DNA of 18,086 nucleotides from Promethearchaeota archaeon (GCA_019894815.1 JAGXNU010000017.1:1-18086); one strand, 5' to 3'; counted from the first letter of the stretch, positions 1-7,730 are shown. Notes: generated by a model not told the origin, from the letters alone. Translations and numbers: made by a program.

Positions 1-2
1 CT

Positions 3-191
3 AATTATCAGTTAGCCCTTATTACAGTTTATTATTTATTGATGTTTAACATTGGAATTGGTCTCATTACAGTAATAATTATAACCTTTTTAGTAGTGTC
101 CTTGTATTTTATGAATTTCATTTCTCTAAAAAGGAAGAAATTAAAATTGAATGAATTTTTCATAAAAATAAGAAATGCTATAATCCGGTGA
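3..191 (+). CDS. C-terminal fragment of a membrane protein (partial at the left edge)
   Basis: A frame open from the left edge encodes 62 residues ending at a TGA at 189-191. The visible part is strongly hydrophobic: residues about 4-14 (LALITVYYLLM) and 17-39 (GIGLITVIIITFLVV and onward) look like one long or two adjacent membrane segments. A basic tail follows (SLKRKKLKLNEFF) and would be expected to lie on the cytoplasmic side by the positive-inside rule. The stop codon overlaps the GTG start of the next gene in a GTGA arrangement, which suggests translational coupling with the roadblock/coiled-coil gene. That overlap is the main reason to believe this is a real gene end. The family cannot be recognised from this fragment. 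Confidence 0.6.
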   Translation, partial: NYQLALITVYYLLMFNIGIGLITVIIITFLVVSLYFMNFISLKRKKLKLNEFFIKIRNAIIR

Positions 192-826
192 TAAAAATGG
201 TCTTTAAAAATATCCAAAGAATCAAAAAAGCAATGCCAGAAGTGCTTCATATCGTAATGTATTATAATAATGGTACTGTATATCAAACTTCTTTTGACTC
301 AAATATGAATATACCTAAAATTGGCGAAAATTTAGCAGAAAGTATAGCTCACATCAAAATTCTTTATGATCTATGCAATTTCACATATAAAGAATTTACT
401 AAATTAATTTTTGAAACAGATGAGATTTCAACTATAATTTTAAAACTAGGTGAAGACAGTAACATTGCTCTTTTTTTTAAAAAGGAAGATGACACTGATT
501 TAAAATTAACCGCAATTAAACGCTATTTATCAAGAATCGAAAGTTTAGTTGATATGGACGAAAAAGAACTGTTACTCCAAGATATTTTACTTAAAGAGGA
601 GGAACTAAAGAATATGAAAATGAATTTACAATCAAAACAAGAAATACTCTCAGAAAATCTTATTTTAATTGATAAAATCAATAGAGGAGATGAAGTCGGT
701 GATGTGGAAACACTTACAAAAAATACTCAATCTCTTCAAGATGAAATTAATAAGATTAATGTAGAAATTGAAAATCTAACTAATGATATAACCAGCTTCA
801 GAGGAAAAATAGAAGGAGCAAGTTAA
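188..826 (+). CDS. Roadblock/LC7-like protein with C-terminal coiled coil
   Basis: This 212-residue protein has two parts. Residues about 5-118 fit the alternating helix/strand order of a roadblock/LC7 domain: a helix, a hairpin around HIVMYYNNGTVYQTSF, a long helix, a strand pair ending in IALFFKKE, then a last helix. Residues about 125-208 are highly charged with heptad-like spacing and are predicted to form a coiled coil. Roadblock proteins often scaffold small Ras-like GTPases and are expanded in Asgard archaea, but no GTPase gene is visible here. The GTG start at 188 overlaps the stop of the membrane-protein gene; an ATG three codons later (197) is an alternative. Assignment rests on fold pattern, not a signature motif. 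Confidence 0.62.
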   Translation: MIKMVFKNIQRIKKAMPEVLHIVMYYNNGTVYQTSFDSNMNIPKIGENLAESIAHIKILYDLCNFTYKEFTKLIFETDEISTIILKLGEDSNIALFFKKEDDTDLKLTAIKRYLSRIESLVDMDEKELLLQDILLKEEELKNMKMNLQSKQEILSENLILIDKINRGDEVGDVETLTKNTQSLQDEINKINVEIENLTNDITSFRGKIEGAS

Positions 827-840
827 TTAAACAAAAAAAT

Positions 841-888
841 TAGCTTTAAGATAAAGTTAGAATCTTTCGTGAAACATAAATTTCACGA
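841..888. repeat. Two adjacent hairpin-forming inverted repeats
   Basis: Two hairpins lie back to back 15 bases after the roadblock gene. The first (841-859) pairs TAGCTTTA with TAAAGTTA around a three-base loop, with one G-T pair. The second (867-888) has perfect 8-base arms, TCGTGAAA and TTTCACGA, around CATAAA. No T-run follows, so this is not a classic terminator. It could be an mRNA 3' structure or an operator for the nucleotidyltransferase gene at 1049. The remainder of the gap (889-1048) shows only AT-rich sequence with a possible TATA-like stretch at about 1013-1025. Confidence 0.45.
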
Positions 889-1048
889 CCTTCCATATGT
901 CTTAGCATATTATCATGTTAATATCAGCGTATTACAATTTATCAATTCTCAAAATAGAAAACTTGTATCAAAATTAAAGATAAAAGATAAAATCAATTCG
1001 ATATAATTCTTCTTATAACTTAAATCAATATTAAGAAAAACTACAACT

Positions 1049-1831
1049 ATGAGACCACACCATCAAATAGCTATAGAAAAATTTACCCAATTTATAAAAG
1101 AAGACCCTAAATTCATTGCTCTTATTATTGGGGGTTCAATAGCAAAGGGGCTAGAGCTTGAAGATTCTGATATCGATGGCATAATTATCGCTACTGATGA
1201 AGAATATAAAAAAAGAAAGAGAAGAAATCGATTTTTATTTTATGATCCTTCATATTGTAATTATCCTGGAGGTTATGTTGAGGGAAAGGTTGTTAATCTT
1301 GAATTTTTAGAAGTTGTTGCTGAACGGGGGACAGAACCAGCACGAGATGCGTTTAGAGGTGCTTGGATCGCATATTCTGAAATCCCCGAACTTGAGAATC
1401 TTTTGAAACAAATTCCTATATTCCAAAAGGATGAGAAAGAAGAAAAAATACGGAAATTCTACGCCCAATTAGAAGTTGCTAATTGGTATGTAAAAGAAGC
1501 AGAACGAAGAAATGATCCCTACCTATTAAACCACGCAATTTCTGATTTAGTGCTCTTTGGAGGGAGAATGATTCTAGAACATAATGAAATGCTCTATCCC
1601 TTTCACAAGTGGTTCCTGAATGCGTTAGAAGAAGCACCTGATAAACCTAAAGATTTAATGGTATTGATAAAAAAAGTTTTATTGGAAAGAAATTCCACGA
1701 ACGCTCAAGCATTATATGATGAAATTAAAAGCTTTAGAAAGTGGGAAATTCGAGGAATTGCTAATGTTGGATTTTTACTGGATACAGAATTAGCTTGGTT
1801 AGAAGGAAAGCCATACATTGGCGATTTATAA
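1049..1831 (+). CDS. Nucleotidyltransferase-fold protein (DNA polymerase beta superfamily)
   Basis: This 260-residue protein has the signature of the minimal nucleotidyltransferase domain: GGS at residues 28-30, then ten residues, then D41-I-D43, the metal-binding pair of the GS-x10-DxD motif. A probable third carboxylate lies in NLEFLE (about residue 85). The remainder (about 100-260) is helical, as in aminoglycoside or kanamycin nucleotidyltransferases and in stand-alone archaeal proteins of this superfamily. It probably transfers a nucleotide to a small molecule or protein; the substrate cannot be read. It stands alone between long AT-rich gaps. The start is the first ATG in frame and has no Shine-Dalgarno sequence. 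The 237-base gap after it (1832-2068) is almost pure A/T and shows no gene. Confidence 0.8.
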   Translation: MRPHHQIAIEKFTQFIKEDPKFIALIIGGSIAKGLELEDSDIDGIIIATDEEYKKRKRRNRFLFYDPSYCNYPGGYVEGKVVNLEFLEVVAERGTEPARDAFRGAWIAYSEIPELENLLKQIPIFQKDEKEEKIRKFYAQLEVANWYVKEAERRNDPYLLNHAISDLVLFGGRMILEHNEMLYPFHKWFLNALEEAPDKPKDLMVLIKKVLLERNSTNAQALYDEIKSFRKWEIRGIANVGFLLDTELAWLEGKPYIGDL

Positions 1832-2055
1832 CCTCAACTAACAAAAATATAAGGCAATTTCTTTAATTTTATAAACAAGAGAAACTCGCTATGTTCTGAT
1901 AATAAAAATTATAATAAATTTAAGAGAAATAAAACTAAATAAATAAAAAATAATATAAATGCTATTTTTAATTATTTAGTTAATTAATTATAAAAAAAAT
2001 AAGTAAATTTACCTAAATTAAATTTCAAAGATTAATTATCTTAAATAAGTTAACT

Positions 2056-2060
2056 GAGGA
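2056..2060 (+). promoter_or_regulatory. Ribosome binding site of the longin-like gene
   Basis: GAGGA lies eight bases before the ATG at 2069 inside otherwise A/T-only sequence, which supports that start codon. Confidence 0.6.
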
Positions 2061-2068
2061 ATTATAAA

Positions 2069-2446
2069 ATGCCAGTCGGAATACTAATTATTCGTTGGGA
2101 TAATGAAATTGGACCAATTAACGAAGGATTTTATCCAGAAAATTTGAAGATTACAAACAACTTACTCACGCAGGTGTATTCTTCCCATCGGTATCAGAGT
2201 TTGAAGCCTGGTTTCGCATCGATTAGCTTAAAGAACAACAAAGTAGTGTCATTCTTTTCAGGTGTAGGAACAGATCATATAAGCATAGAAAATTACGTCG
2301 TTGCTCTTTTATTGAGAAGAGATGAAAAACCAACGTTATATCGGGAAATATTGAAAACCATTGCTGCTGAAATTTTAGATAAAATTCCAGATGGTAAGTT
2401 CAAGAAATTATTACCAGATCTTTACAAGGAATTGGCAAAAATTTAA
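2069..2446 (+). CDS. Stand-alone longin-like domain protein
   Basis: This 125-residue protein begins with a strand followed by the phrase RWDNEIGPINEGFYPE, and continues with a helix (NNLLTQVYSSH), strands (FASISLKNNKVVSFFSG) and a long C-terminal helix. The pattern 'hydrophobic strand, D-x-x-x-GP, YP' recalls longin-like domains that are abundant in Asgard archaea and resembles the N-termini of eukaryotic longin proteins such as NPRL2. Such proteins are expected to bind small GTPases or act in membrane-associated assemblies; this is family-level inference. It is monocistronic: its own ribosome binding site precedes it and a T-run follows. With the roadblock protein upstream, it makes two GTPase-regulator-type folds within 2.5 kb. 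Confidence 0.6.
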   Translation: MPVGILIIRWDNEIGPINEGFYPENLKITNNLLTQVYSSHRYQSLKPGFASISLKNNKVVSFFSGVGTDHISIENYVVALLLRRDEKPTLYREILKTIAAEILDKIPDGKFKKLLPDLYKELAKI

Positions 2447-2476
2447 GATCATTTCTTACTTCCGGGATAATATTGC

Positions 2477-2500
2477 ATCTTTTTTTAACGTAAAATAAAA
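2477..2500 (+). terminator. Poly-T terminator-like element behind the longin-like gene
   Basis: A seven-T run (2480-2486) begins 33 bases after the stop codon and is followed by AACGTAAAATA. Archaeal transcription commonly ends at such T-tracts without a hairpin. A nearly identical 24-base element follows the methyltransferase gene at 4317. Confidence 0.55.
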
Positions 2501-2526
2501 GTAACAAATAAAGAGAAGTATTATTT

Positions 2527-2533
2527 AAAAAAA
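2527..2533 (-). terminator. Poly-T terminator of the coiled-coil gene
   Basis: Seven A on the plus strand, hence seven T on the minus strand, begin seven bases after the stop codon of the minus-strand coiled-coil gene. With the plus-strand T-run at 2480 this makes a convergent pair of terminators. Confidence 0.5.
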
Positions 2534-2539
2534 GTTTAT

Positions 2540-3574
2540 TTACTTTTCAATACTTTTCACGTGAAATTTTCCTACATCATCGATTTCCAATAAGTCAGCG
2601 TCTTGAAGATTTTGTACAATCTTCTTTATTAAAACTATTGGAGACCCCATTGCATTTCGCAAATCATCTAAAGAGATAGATTTAACCTTCTCTATAATTA
2701 AAAATGCTTTAAACTGAGCTTCTTGTTCCATTAAAGGAGTGAGTCTGTCGTAATAGGTGATCTTAGCTTCATTTTCTTCCTTGAAATTTCGGAGAACTTT
2801 CATCTTTTCGTCAAATTTTCTTATTTCAGCTTCCAAATTTCTTTTTTCATCACGTAATACTTCATTTTTATGGATTAAATCTTCTTGTTTATTTAGAATT
2901 TCCTCAAACCGTGATTTGATATCCTTCGCATCTGAAGAGGCTTCAGTTGAGATCAACTTACTATCAAGTAACATTTGATTCATTTCTCTCAATTTAGCAT
3001 TTGCATCATTTTTTTCTTCCAAATATTCTTTCCTAATCGATTCAACTTCAGATTTCCCTTTTTTATCCATATCATTTAATATTTTTACTTGTTCATCTTG
3101 TAATTTATCAGCAAAGGCCCGAATCTCTCTAACTTTATTTTCCAGATTTTTGATCCTTTCAGTTTTTAAAAGAACTTCTGATTTTTTTTCTGCTAATTCG
3201 GCCTTTGTTGTTCCTATAGATTCATAAGTTTCATCCAATCTCTTGTGTATTGGTTCTGATTGTTTTTTATATAACTCTAACTCCGTTTCGATTTGAATTA
3301 CATTCCCTTTAGCATGATCTAATTCCATTTCTTTTTCATTAAGCAAGGCTCTTTGAGTACCGATTAATTCCTTTAACTCTAAGATGTCTTCTGGTACATC
3401 ATACATTCGAGAAATTTTCGATTTTTGTTCCTCAATAATCACATCTTGATCGCTGATAACTCGTTTCTGCTTTTCAATCAATTCTTGGAGTCTATTTGCT
3501 TTTGCTTGTGCATTGGCTACTAAATTTTCACTTGATTCGATATTATCAAGAGTGTTTTTTATATCTTTTGACAT
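2540..3574 (-). CDS. Long coiled-coil protein with winged-helix-like C-terminus
   Basis: This 344-residue protein is dominated by charged heptad-rich sequence. Residues about 5-60 form a first coil, a short break contains MYDVPEDI (about 57-64), and about 65-285 form a long, nearly continuous coiled coil with no signal peptide or membrane segment. The last 60 residues change character: FKAFLIIEKVKSISLDDLR, then AMGSPIVLIKKIVQNLQDAD, then LLEIDDVGKFHV. This is the helix, helix, recognition-helix, beta-wing order of a winged-helix domain. Such a layout could make a DNA-bridging or scaffold protein, or an ESCRT-like or kinetochore-like structural protein; none can be chosen from sequence alone. 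It is transcribed divergently from the methyltransferase gene, with a perfect inverted repeat just upstream of its ATG. Confidence 0.7.
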   Translation of the reverse strand: MSKDIKNTLDNIESSENLVANAQAKANRLQELIEKQKRVISDQDVIIEEQKSKISRMYDVPEDILELKELIGTQRALLNEKEMELDHAKGNVIQIETELELYKKQSEPIHKRLDETYESIGTTKAELAEKKSEVLLKTERIKNLENKVREIRAFADKLQDEQVKILNDMDKKGKSEVESIRKEYLEEKNDANAKLREMNQMLLDSKLISTEASSDAKDIKSRFEEILNKQEDLIHKNEVLRDEKRNLEAEIRKFDEKMKVLRNFKEENEAKITYYDRLTPLMEQEAQFKAFLIIEKVKSISLDDLRNAMGSPIVLIKKIVQNLQDADLLEIDDVGKFHVKSIEK

Positions 3575-3597
3575 TATAATCTTTATCCTTTTATTGA

Positions 3598-3617
3598 TCC
3601 TTGAAAACCTTCAAGGA
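3598..3617. promoter_or_regulatory. Operator-like perfect inverted repeat
   Basis: TCCTTGAA and TTCAAGGA, perfect 8-base arms around AACC, lie 24-43 bases upstream of the coiled-coil gene start, where the archaeal TATA/BRE region would be. A repressor binding here would block that promoter. It is 118 bases from the methyltransferase start, so control of the coiled-coil gene is more likely. A hairpin in the 5' leader is an alternative if transcription starts further upstream. Confidence 0.4.
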
Positions 3618-3700
3618 ATAATATTTTTTCAAATTTACCTTAAAGAGATATTAAACAAATAATAGAAGGAATTTAAAAAGTTATCTATATTAATAATAAA

Positions 3701-3708
3701 TTTAAAAA
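3701..3708 (+). promoter_or_regulatory. TATA-like box of the methyltransferase gene
   Basis: TTTAAAAA is centred 30 bases before the ATG at 3735, fitting a leaderless or very short-leader archaeal transcript. Confidence 0.35.
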
Positions 3709-3734
3709 ACTAGCATTATAATATTAGAATTGTC

Positions 3735-4310
3735 ATGTCCTATTATCATTTTAAACCCCCAGGTCTTCAAGCTCACATATTCTTGAAATATGACTATCAA
3801 AACAGCACTAAAACAATACTACTACACGAATTGATAATGTTTAAAGATAAAAATGAAATTGTAAAAATTTCCAAAGTTAAAGAATTAAAGCCTACTGATA
3901 CTTCCAATATGGCTGAGCAGGAGATACTTGAAAAAATTGAAAGGCTATTCGTAGATCATTTTTCTGGAAAGCTTGTGGATTTATTTGCTGAGATACAAAA
4001 ATTAAACGTAGAACTCGATGTTAAAAGCAAATATAAATCAGAATTTGCTTATAACGTATTAGAATTTCTAATTAAAGTAAAACCGGGGGAAACTACATCG
4101 TATTATGAGATAGGATCTCAAATCGGTTCCAAAGCATATCGCGCAATAGGAAATGCTTGCAGGAGTAATCCAATTCCCTTAATTGTCCCTTGTCATCGAG
4201 TTTTAAAAAGAAATGGAGAGATTGGTGGATTTATGGGAAAAAATTCTGATAATGAATGGGAGACAAATCTTAAAAAAGAAATATTGATGCTAGAAAAAGC
4301 AAAATTATAG
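3735..4310 (+). CDS. ogt: Methylated-DNA--protein-cysteine methyltransferase (O6-alkylguanine repair)
   Basis: This 191-residue protein removes alkyl groups from O6 of guanine in DNA by irreversible transfer to its own cysteine. The active site VPCHRV places the acceptor at Cys153. The arginine finger that flips the base lies 17 residues earlier (Arg136 in YRAIGNACRSNP), the same spacing as in human MGMT. The helix-turn-helix region starts at about TTSYYEIG (121-127), and the C-terminal GGFMGKN matches the usual glycine-rich loop after the active site. The N-terminal 95 residues are poorly conserved, as is normal in this family. A TATA-like box is well placed for the ATG at 3735. No other DNA-repair gene is nearby, so it appears monocistronic. 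Confidence 0.92.
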   Translation: MSYYHFKPPGLQAHIFLKYDYQNSTKTILLHELIMFKDKNEIVKISKVKELKPTDTSNMAEQEILEKIERLFVDHFSGKLVDLFAEIQKLNVELDVKSKYKSEFAYNVLEFLIKVKPGETTSYYEIGSQIGSKAYRAIGNACRSNPIPLIVPCHRVLKRNGEIGGFMGKNSDNEWETNLKKEILMLEKAKL

Positions 4311-4316
4311 CATTAT

Positions 4317-4340
4317 ATCTTTTTTTAACCTAAAATAGAA
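4317..4340 (+). terminator. Poly-T terminator-like element behind the methyltransferase gene
   Basis: A seven-T run at 4320-4326 lies nine bases after the stop codon and is followed by AACCTAAAATAG. It matches the element at 2477-2500 at 22 of 24 positions by my reading. Confidence 0.55.
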
Positions 4341-4342
4341 AC

Positions 4343-4352
4343 TATTTTATTA
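4343..4352 (+). promoter_or_regulatory. TATA-like box of the DUF1015 gene
   Basis: ATTTTATTAA is centred about 28 bases before the ATG at 4376 and about 19 before the ATG at 4367. Against the spacing of other promoters here, it favours 4376 as the true start. Confidence 0.3.
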
Positions 4353-4366
4353 AGCAGATACCATTA

Positions 4367-5578
4367 ATGCATATTATGGTTAAAATATCTCCTTTAAAGC
4401 CCTATTTACCAAAAAAGCCAGAAGAATTTACAACGAATCCTTATGATGTGATTGGGAATGATGAAGAAAAAAAATTAAAACTTAACTCTAACTCATTAAT
4501 TCATCTTATCTTGCCTGATGGTAATGGAGAAGAGATATATGAGAATGCCGCTAAAGCTTATCAACGATATAAAGATGAAGGAGCGATAGCCAAAGAAAAT
4601 CAACCAAGTATTTTTGTATATAGGCAAGAATCAAGATTTTTTAGTCATCAAGGTCTTATTATGGGTTTATCTTTACAAGATTATGAGGCGGGAAATATTG
4701 TAAAGCATGAGCATACTCGAGACAAACCCCTCAAAGACCGAACCAATCATATTGTATCTACTAATGTAGCTGCGGGACTTGTGTGGAGTGTGTTTTCAGC
4801 AAACAAAAAAATTAAAAAAACAATTGACAAAATCAAGAAGAAGGATCCCATATTCAATTTTTCAAAAAATGATTATAAGCATATTTTATGGCAAGAGACT
4901 GACACGAAGATTATTGAAAAATTGACTCAATTGTTTAAAAATGAGAAGGTTTATATCGCAGATGGGCATCATCGTGCTGCAAGTGCTGCTGAATATCGTA
5001 AAAAACAATTAAGTGGAATTAACGCAGAAGAAGAATTAGAGAAACCTTGGCAGTATCTCCTTTCTTATGTTGCCTCTGATGATCAAATTCGAATCCTACC
5101 TTATAATCGAGTGATTAAAAAATTACCGATGAATGTCGAAGATTTTCTGAAAAAATTGGAAGAGATATATGAGATTAAGCAAAAAGATAGCGCTTTTGAT
5201 CCAGAAAGAAAAAATCAAATAGCAATGTGTCTGAAAGGAAAGTGGTATGAATTAAATGTGAAAGATATGGATTTCAAATCAAAACGCGATAGTCTAGACG
5301 TTGCTATACTTCAAGATAAAGTTTTGAATCCAATTTTAGGTATTTCTGATCCTAGAGCTGATGAGAATATATTTTTTGTAGGAGGCGTAAAGAATCCTCT
5401 TGATATGGAAAAATATATAACAGAAAAAGGAAATGACATATTTTTTAATTTATATCCTGTTAACATCAAGGATTTGGAAACTATCGCAGATCTGGGAGGT
5501 GTCATGCCACCAAAATCTACATGGTTTGATCCTAAAGTGTTGTCTGGATTAATTCTTCACGATTTACAAAAAAAATAA
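4367..5578 (+). CDS. DUF1015 family protein with ParB/SerK-like DGHHR motif
   Basis: This 403-residue protein matches the DUF1015 pattern as I remember it: NPYDVI near the start (24-29), a YVYRQ-like segment (FVYRQES, 83-89), a KHEHTRDKPLKDR block (113-125) and the signature IADGHHRAASA (197-207). The DGHHR motif resembles the nucleotide-binding motif of ParB/sulfiredoxin-fold proteins, including the archaeal ADP-dependent serine kinase SerK. The molecular function of DUF1015 is not established to my knowledge. It converges on serA with ten bases between the stops, and the serA-aminotransferase pair suggests a role in serine or phosphoserine metabolism. An ATG at 4376, three codons in, is an equally good start and fits the TATA spacing better. 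Confidence 0.8.
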   Translation: MHIMVKISPLKPYLPKKPEEFTTNPYDVIGNDEEKKLKLNSNSLIHLILPDGNGEEIYENAAKAYQRYKDEGAIAKENQPSIFVYRQESRFFSHQGLIMGLSLQDYEAGNIVKHEHTRDKPLKDRTNHIVSTNVAAGLVWSVFSANKKIKKTIDKIKKKDPIFNFSKNDYKHILWQETDTKIIEKLTQLFKNEKVYIADGHHRAASAAEYRKKQLSGINAEEELEKPWQYLLSYVASDDQIRILPYNRVIKKLPMNVEDFLKKLEEIYEIKQKDSAFDPERKNQIAMCLKGKWYELNVKDMDFKSKRDSLDVAILQDKVLNPILGISDPRADENIFFVGGVKNPLDMEKYITEKGNDIFFNLYPVNIKDLETIADLGGVMPPKSTWFDPKVLSGLILHDLQKK

Positions 5579-5588
5579 TTTTTTCATT

Positions 5589-6518
5589 TTATTTCTTTAG
5601 AAAATGCACCATTTTTTCTGCAATCATCGTTGCTGCTGCAACTTGATTTTCATTTGTTTGACTTCCTATGTGAGGAGTGAGAATTAGATTATCTAAGCAA
5701 TTTATTAGATTTTCATCCTTCAAGGGTTCTTCTCTATAAACATCCAAAGCAGCTCCACCTATTTCTTTATTAGTTAATGCTTTAATTAAAGCTTTTTCGT
5801 CTATCAGCTTTCCTCTCGCAGTATTAATAATAATCGAATTAGGCTTCATCAATTTGATCATGGATTCATTGATGATATTTTCTGTGTGTGTAGATGCGGG
5901 TAGGTGAAGAGAGATAATTTGTGCATCTTTCAATGCATCTTCTACAGAGGGATAAATCTCACATCCAATATTTTTAGCTTCATCAATAGCAGCCTGACCC
6001 TTACTAAATCTTGAATAAACCCCAACGCTCATTCCTAATGAGATAGCACTCTTTGCTAATTGTTTAGCAATATTACCAAAACCGATCAAGCCCAACTTCT
6101 TTCCATGGAGTGTATACCCTAAGTAGTCTTTCTTATTCCATTCACCTTGATGCGTGGTTTTATCTGCTACAGTTAAATATCTTGCTAAAGCAAACATCAA
6201 ACCAAGTGCTAATTCCGCTACTGAAATTGAAGGTGCTTCTGGCGTATTTAATACAGTAATGCTTAATTCTTTAGCTTTCTTTAGGTCGATATTATCTAGA
6301 CCAACACCTGCTCTTCCTATTACTTTAAGGTTTTTAGCATTCTCCAAAATATCAGCAGTTAATTTAGTTCTTGATCTAATAACAATACCATCATATTCAG
6401 CAATTTCATTCAGCAATTCATCCTTTGAAATGGTAAATTTTCTTACTACTTCAAATCCATTATCTTCAAATATTTGAATACCTGCTTCCTCAAGCGTGTC
6501 ACTTATTAAAATCTTCAT
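5589..6518 (-). CDS. serA: D-3-phosphoglycerate dehydrogenase (short form)
   Basis: This protein oxidises 3-phosphoglycerate to 3-phosphohydroxypyruvate with NAD, the first committed step of serine synthesis. It has 309 residues, so it is the short type without the ACT regulatory domain and is probably not feedback-inhibited by that route. The nucleotide-binding turn is LGLIGFGNIA (142-151), with Ala in place of the last Gly. Catalytic residues of the D-2-hydroxyacid dehydrogenase family are present: Arg235 (NTARG), Glu264 (REEP) and His283 (TPHIGS). RAGVGLDNID (69-78) is the family's usual substrate-side motif. The aminotransferase lies just upstream on the same strand. A TATA-like box at 6542-6551 and T-tracts after the aminotransferase suggest it may have its own leaderless promoter. 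Related hydroxypyruvate or glyoxylate reductases are possible but less likely given the neighbour. Confidence 0.9.
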   Translation of the reverse strand: MKILISDTLEEAGIQIFEDNGFEVVRKFTISKDELLNEIAEYDGIVIRSRTKLTADILENAKNLKVIGRAGVGLDNIDLKKAKELSITVLNTPEAPSISVAELALGLMFALARYLTVADKTTHQGEWNKKDYLGYTLHGKKLGLIGFGNIAKQLAKSAISLGMSVGVYSRFSKGQAAIDEAKNIGCEIYPSVEDALKDAQIISLHLPASTHTENIINESMIKLMKPNSIIINTARGKLIDEKALIKALTNKEIGGAALDVYREEPLKDENLINCLDNLILTPHIGSQTNENQVAAATMIAEKMVHFLKK

Positions 6519-6541
6519 TTTGGATCACATTCATGTAATGT

Positions 6542-6551
6542 ATTAATATTA
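6542..6551 (-). promoter_or_regulatory. TATA-like box of serA
   Basis: AATAATATTA on the minus strand is centred about 28 bases before the serA ATG, matching the spacing at other genes in this window. Confidence 0.3.
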
Positions 6552-6592
6552 TTTGTAATGTTTTAAAATGATACTACAAAAAAGATAAAGAT

Positions 6593-6601
6593 AAAAAAAA
6601 A
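6593..6601 (-). terminator. T-tract behind the aminotransferase gene
   Basis: Nine T on the minus strand directly follow the aminotransferase stop codon, with six more at 6578-6583. They may end part of the transcripts before serA. Confidence 0.4.
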
Positions 6602-7710
6602 TTACTTTAATCCTTCTACAATCTCAGAAAGAACCTTTAACATCTTATTCAAATCCTCTAAGAAAATTTCACCCATGTGACCGATTCTGAATGTTTTATC
6701 CTTTAAAGATCCATACCCATTAACGATTCTATAACCTTTACTAACTAAAGTGGACAACATTTTGGATATATCGATATTTATTGAATTTCTCATCGTGGAC
6801 ACAGTATTCGAATAATATTTCTCATTAGTAGGGAACATTTCAAAGCCTAAAGATTTAGCCCATTCTTGTGTACGTTTAGCTAATTTAGCATGCCTTTCAA
6901 ATCGGTTTTCTAAACCTTCTTTATTCAAAATATGATCTATTTGGGATTCTAAAGCCCTCATTTGAGGTATTGGAGGTGTTGATGGAGTTTGATGTGATTT
7001 GTTTTTCTTGAGCATCTCTTCAAAATCAAAATACAGACCTCGATTTTTAACTTGGGAAGTTTTTTCTATAGCTGCTTGAGAAATGGAACAAAGTGCTAAT
7101 CCAGGTGGTATAGTGAAACATTTTTGTACGGATGCTAAGCATACATCGACTCCGAGCTTATCAACTTCAAGCTTAACTCCGGCCATCGAAGACGTGGCGT
7201 CTACACATGCTAAAGCACCATGATCCTTAATAATTGGAATGACTTTATCAATTGGATTGTACACACCCGTAGATGTTTCATTAGCTTGAATGAAGACTAC
7301 AGCATATTTGTCTTTCTCCAAAATTTCTTGAGCAAATTCAGGAGTAATGACCCCTCCCCATTCAACACTTTGTTTTTCCGAATTTTTACCATTTGAAACG
7401 CCAATTTTATGCCATCGGTCTCCAAAAGCCCCAACTGTAAAAAAAAGAGCCTTTTCATCGTCTTTTATAAGATTTCTTACACAAGCCTCCATTAAACCAG
7501 TAGCACTGGATGTAGATAGTAAACATTCATTTTTTGTATATAAGATTTTTTTTAATCCTTCTGTAATAAGTTGCTGCATTTCAGAATAGGGTTTCGAGCG
7601 GTGTGTATCGTTTGGTTTAGCAAGTTCCTGAAGGATTCTCGCTGGTACATGGACTGGTCCAGGTGTAAATAGTTTTATTTGAGAACCTTTTTCTTTATTG
7701 TAATGAACAT
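6602..7710 (-). CDS. Class V aminotransferase (phosphoserine or serine-glyoxylate type), N-terminus apparently frameshifted
   Basis: This PLP enzyme of the alanine-glyoxylate/serine-pyruvate aminotransferase family probably supplies phosphoserine from SerA's product. From the ATG at 7579 there are 325 residues, with PLP lysine at 153 (SVQKCF), the ring-binding Asp127 (VDATSS) and PPGLAL (158-163). That ATG is not the real start: 33 further in-frame codons upstream (7678-7580) encode KLFTPGPVHVPARI and THRSKPYSE, the family's conserved N-terminus. No ATG, GTG or TTG lies in that frame before a stop at 7721-7723. An ATG at 7710, 26 bases after a TATA-like box, is in another frame; one extra base in the A5 run at 7688-7692 would join it to give about 369 residues. 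Either a base is missing (sequence error or mutation), the ribosome shifts, or a rare ATA/ATT codon starts it. Confidence 0.85.
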
Positions 7711-7730
7711 CAGTAATAGTTTAATCGCCT

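Noticed and set aside
1832..2068. Replication origin suggested by an extremely A/T-rich gap
   Set aside because: No origin-recognition-box repeats and no orc1/cdc6 gene are visible; such gaps are common in this genome.
7347..7589. Open frame antisense to the aminotransferase
   Set aside because: It is a shadow of a well-supported PLP-enzyme gene and includes no motif.
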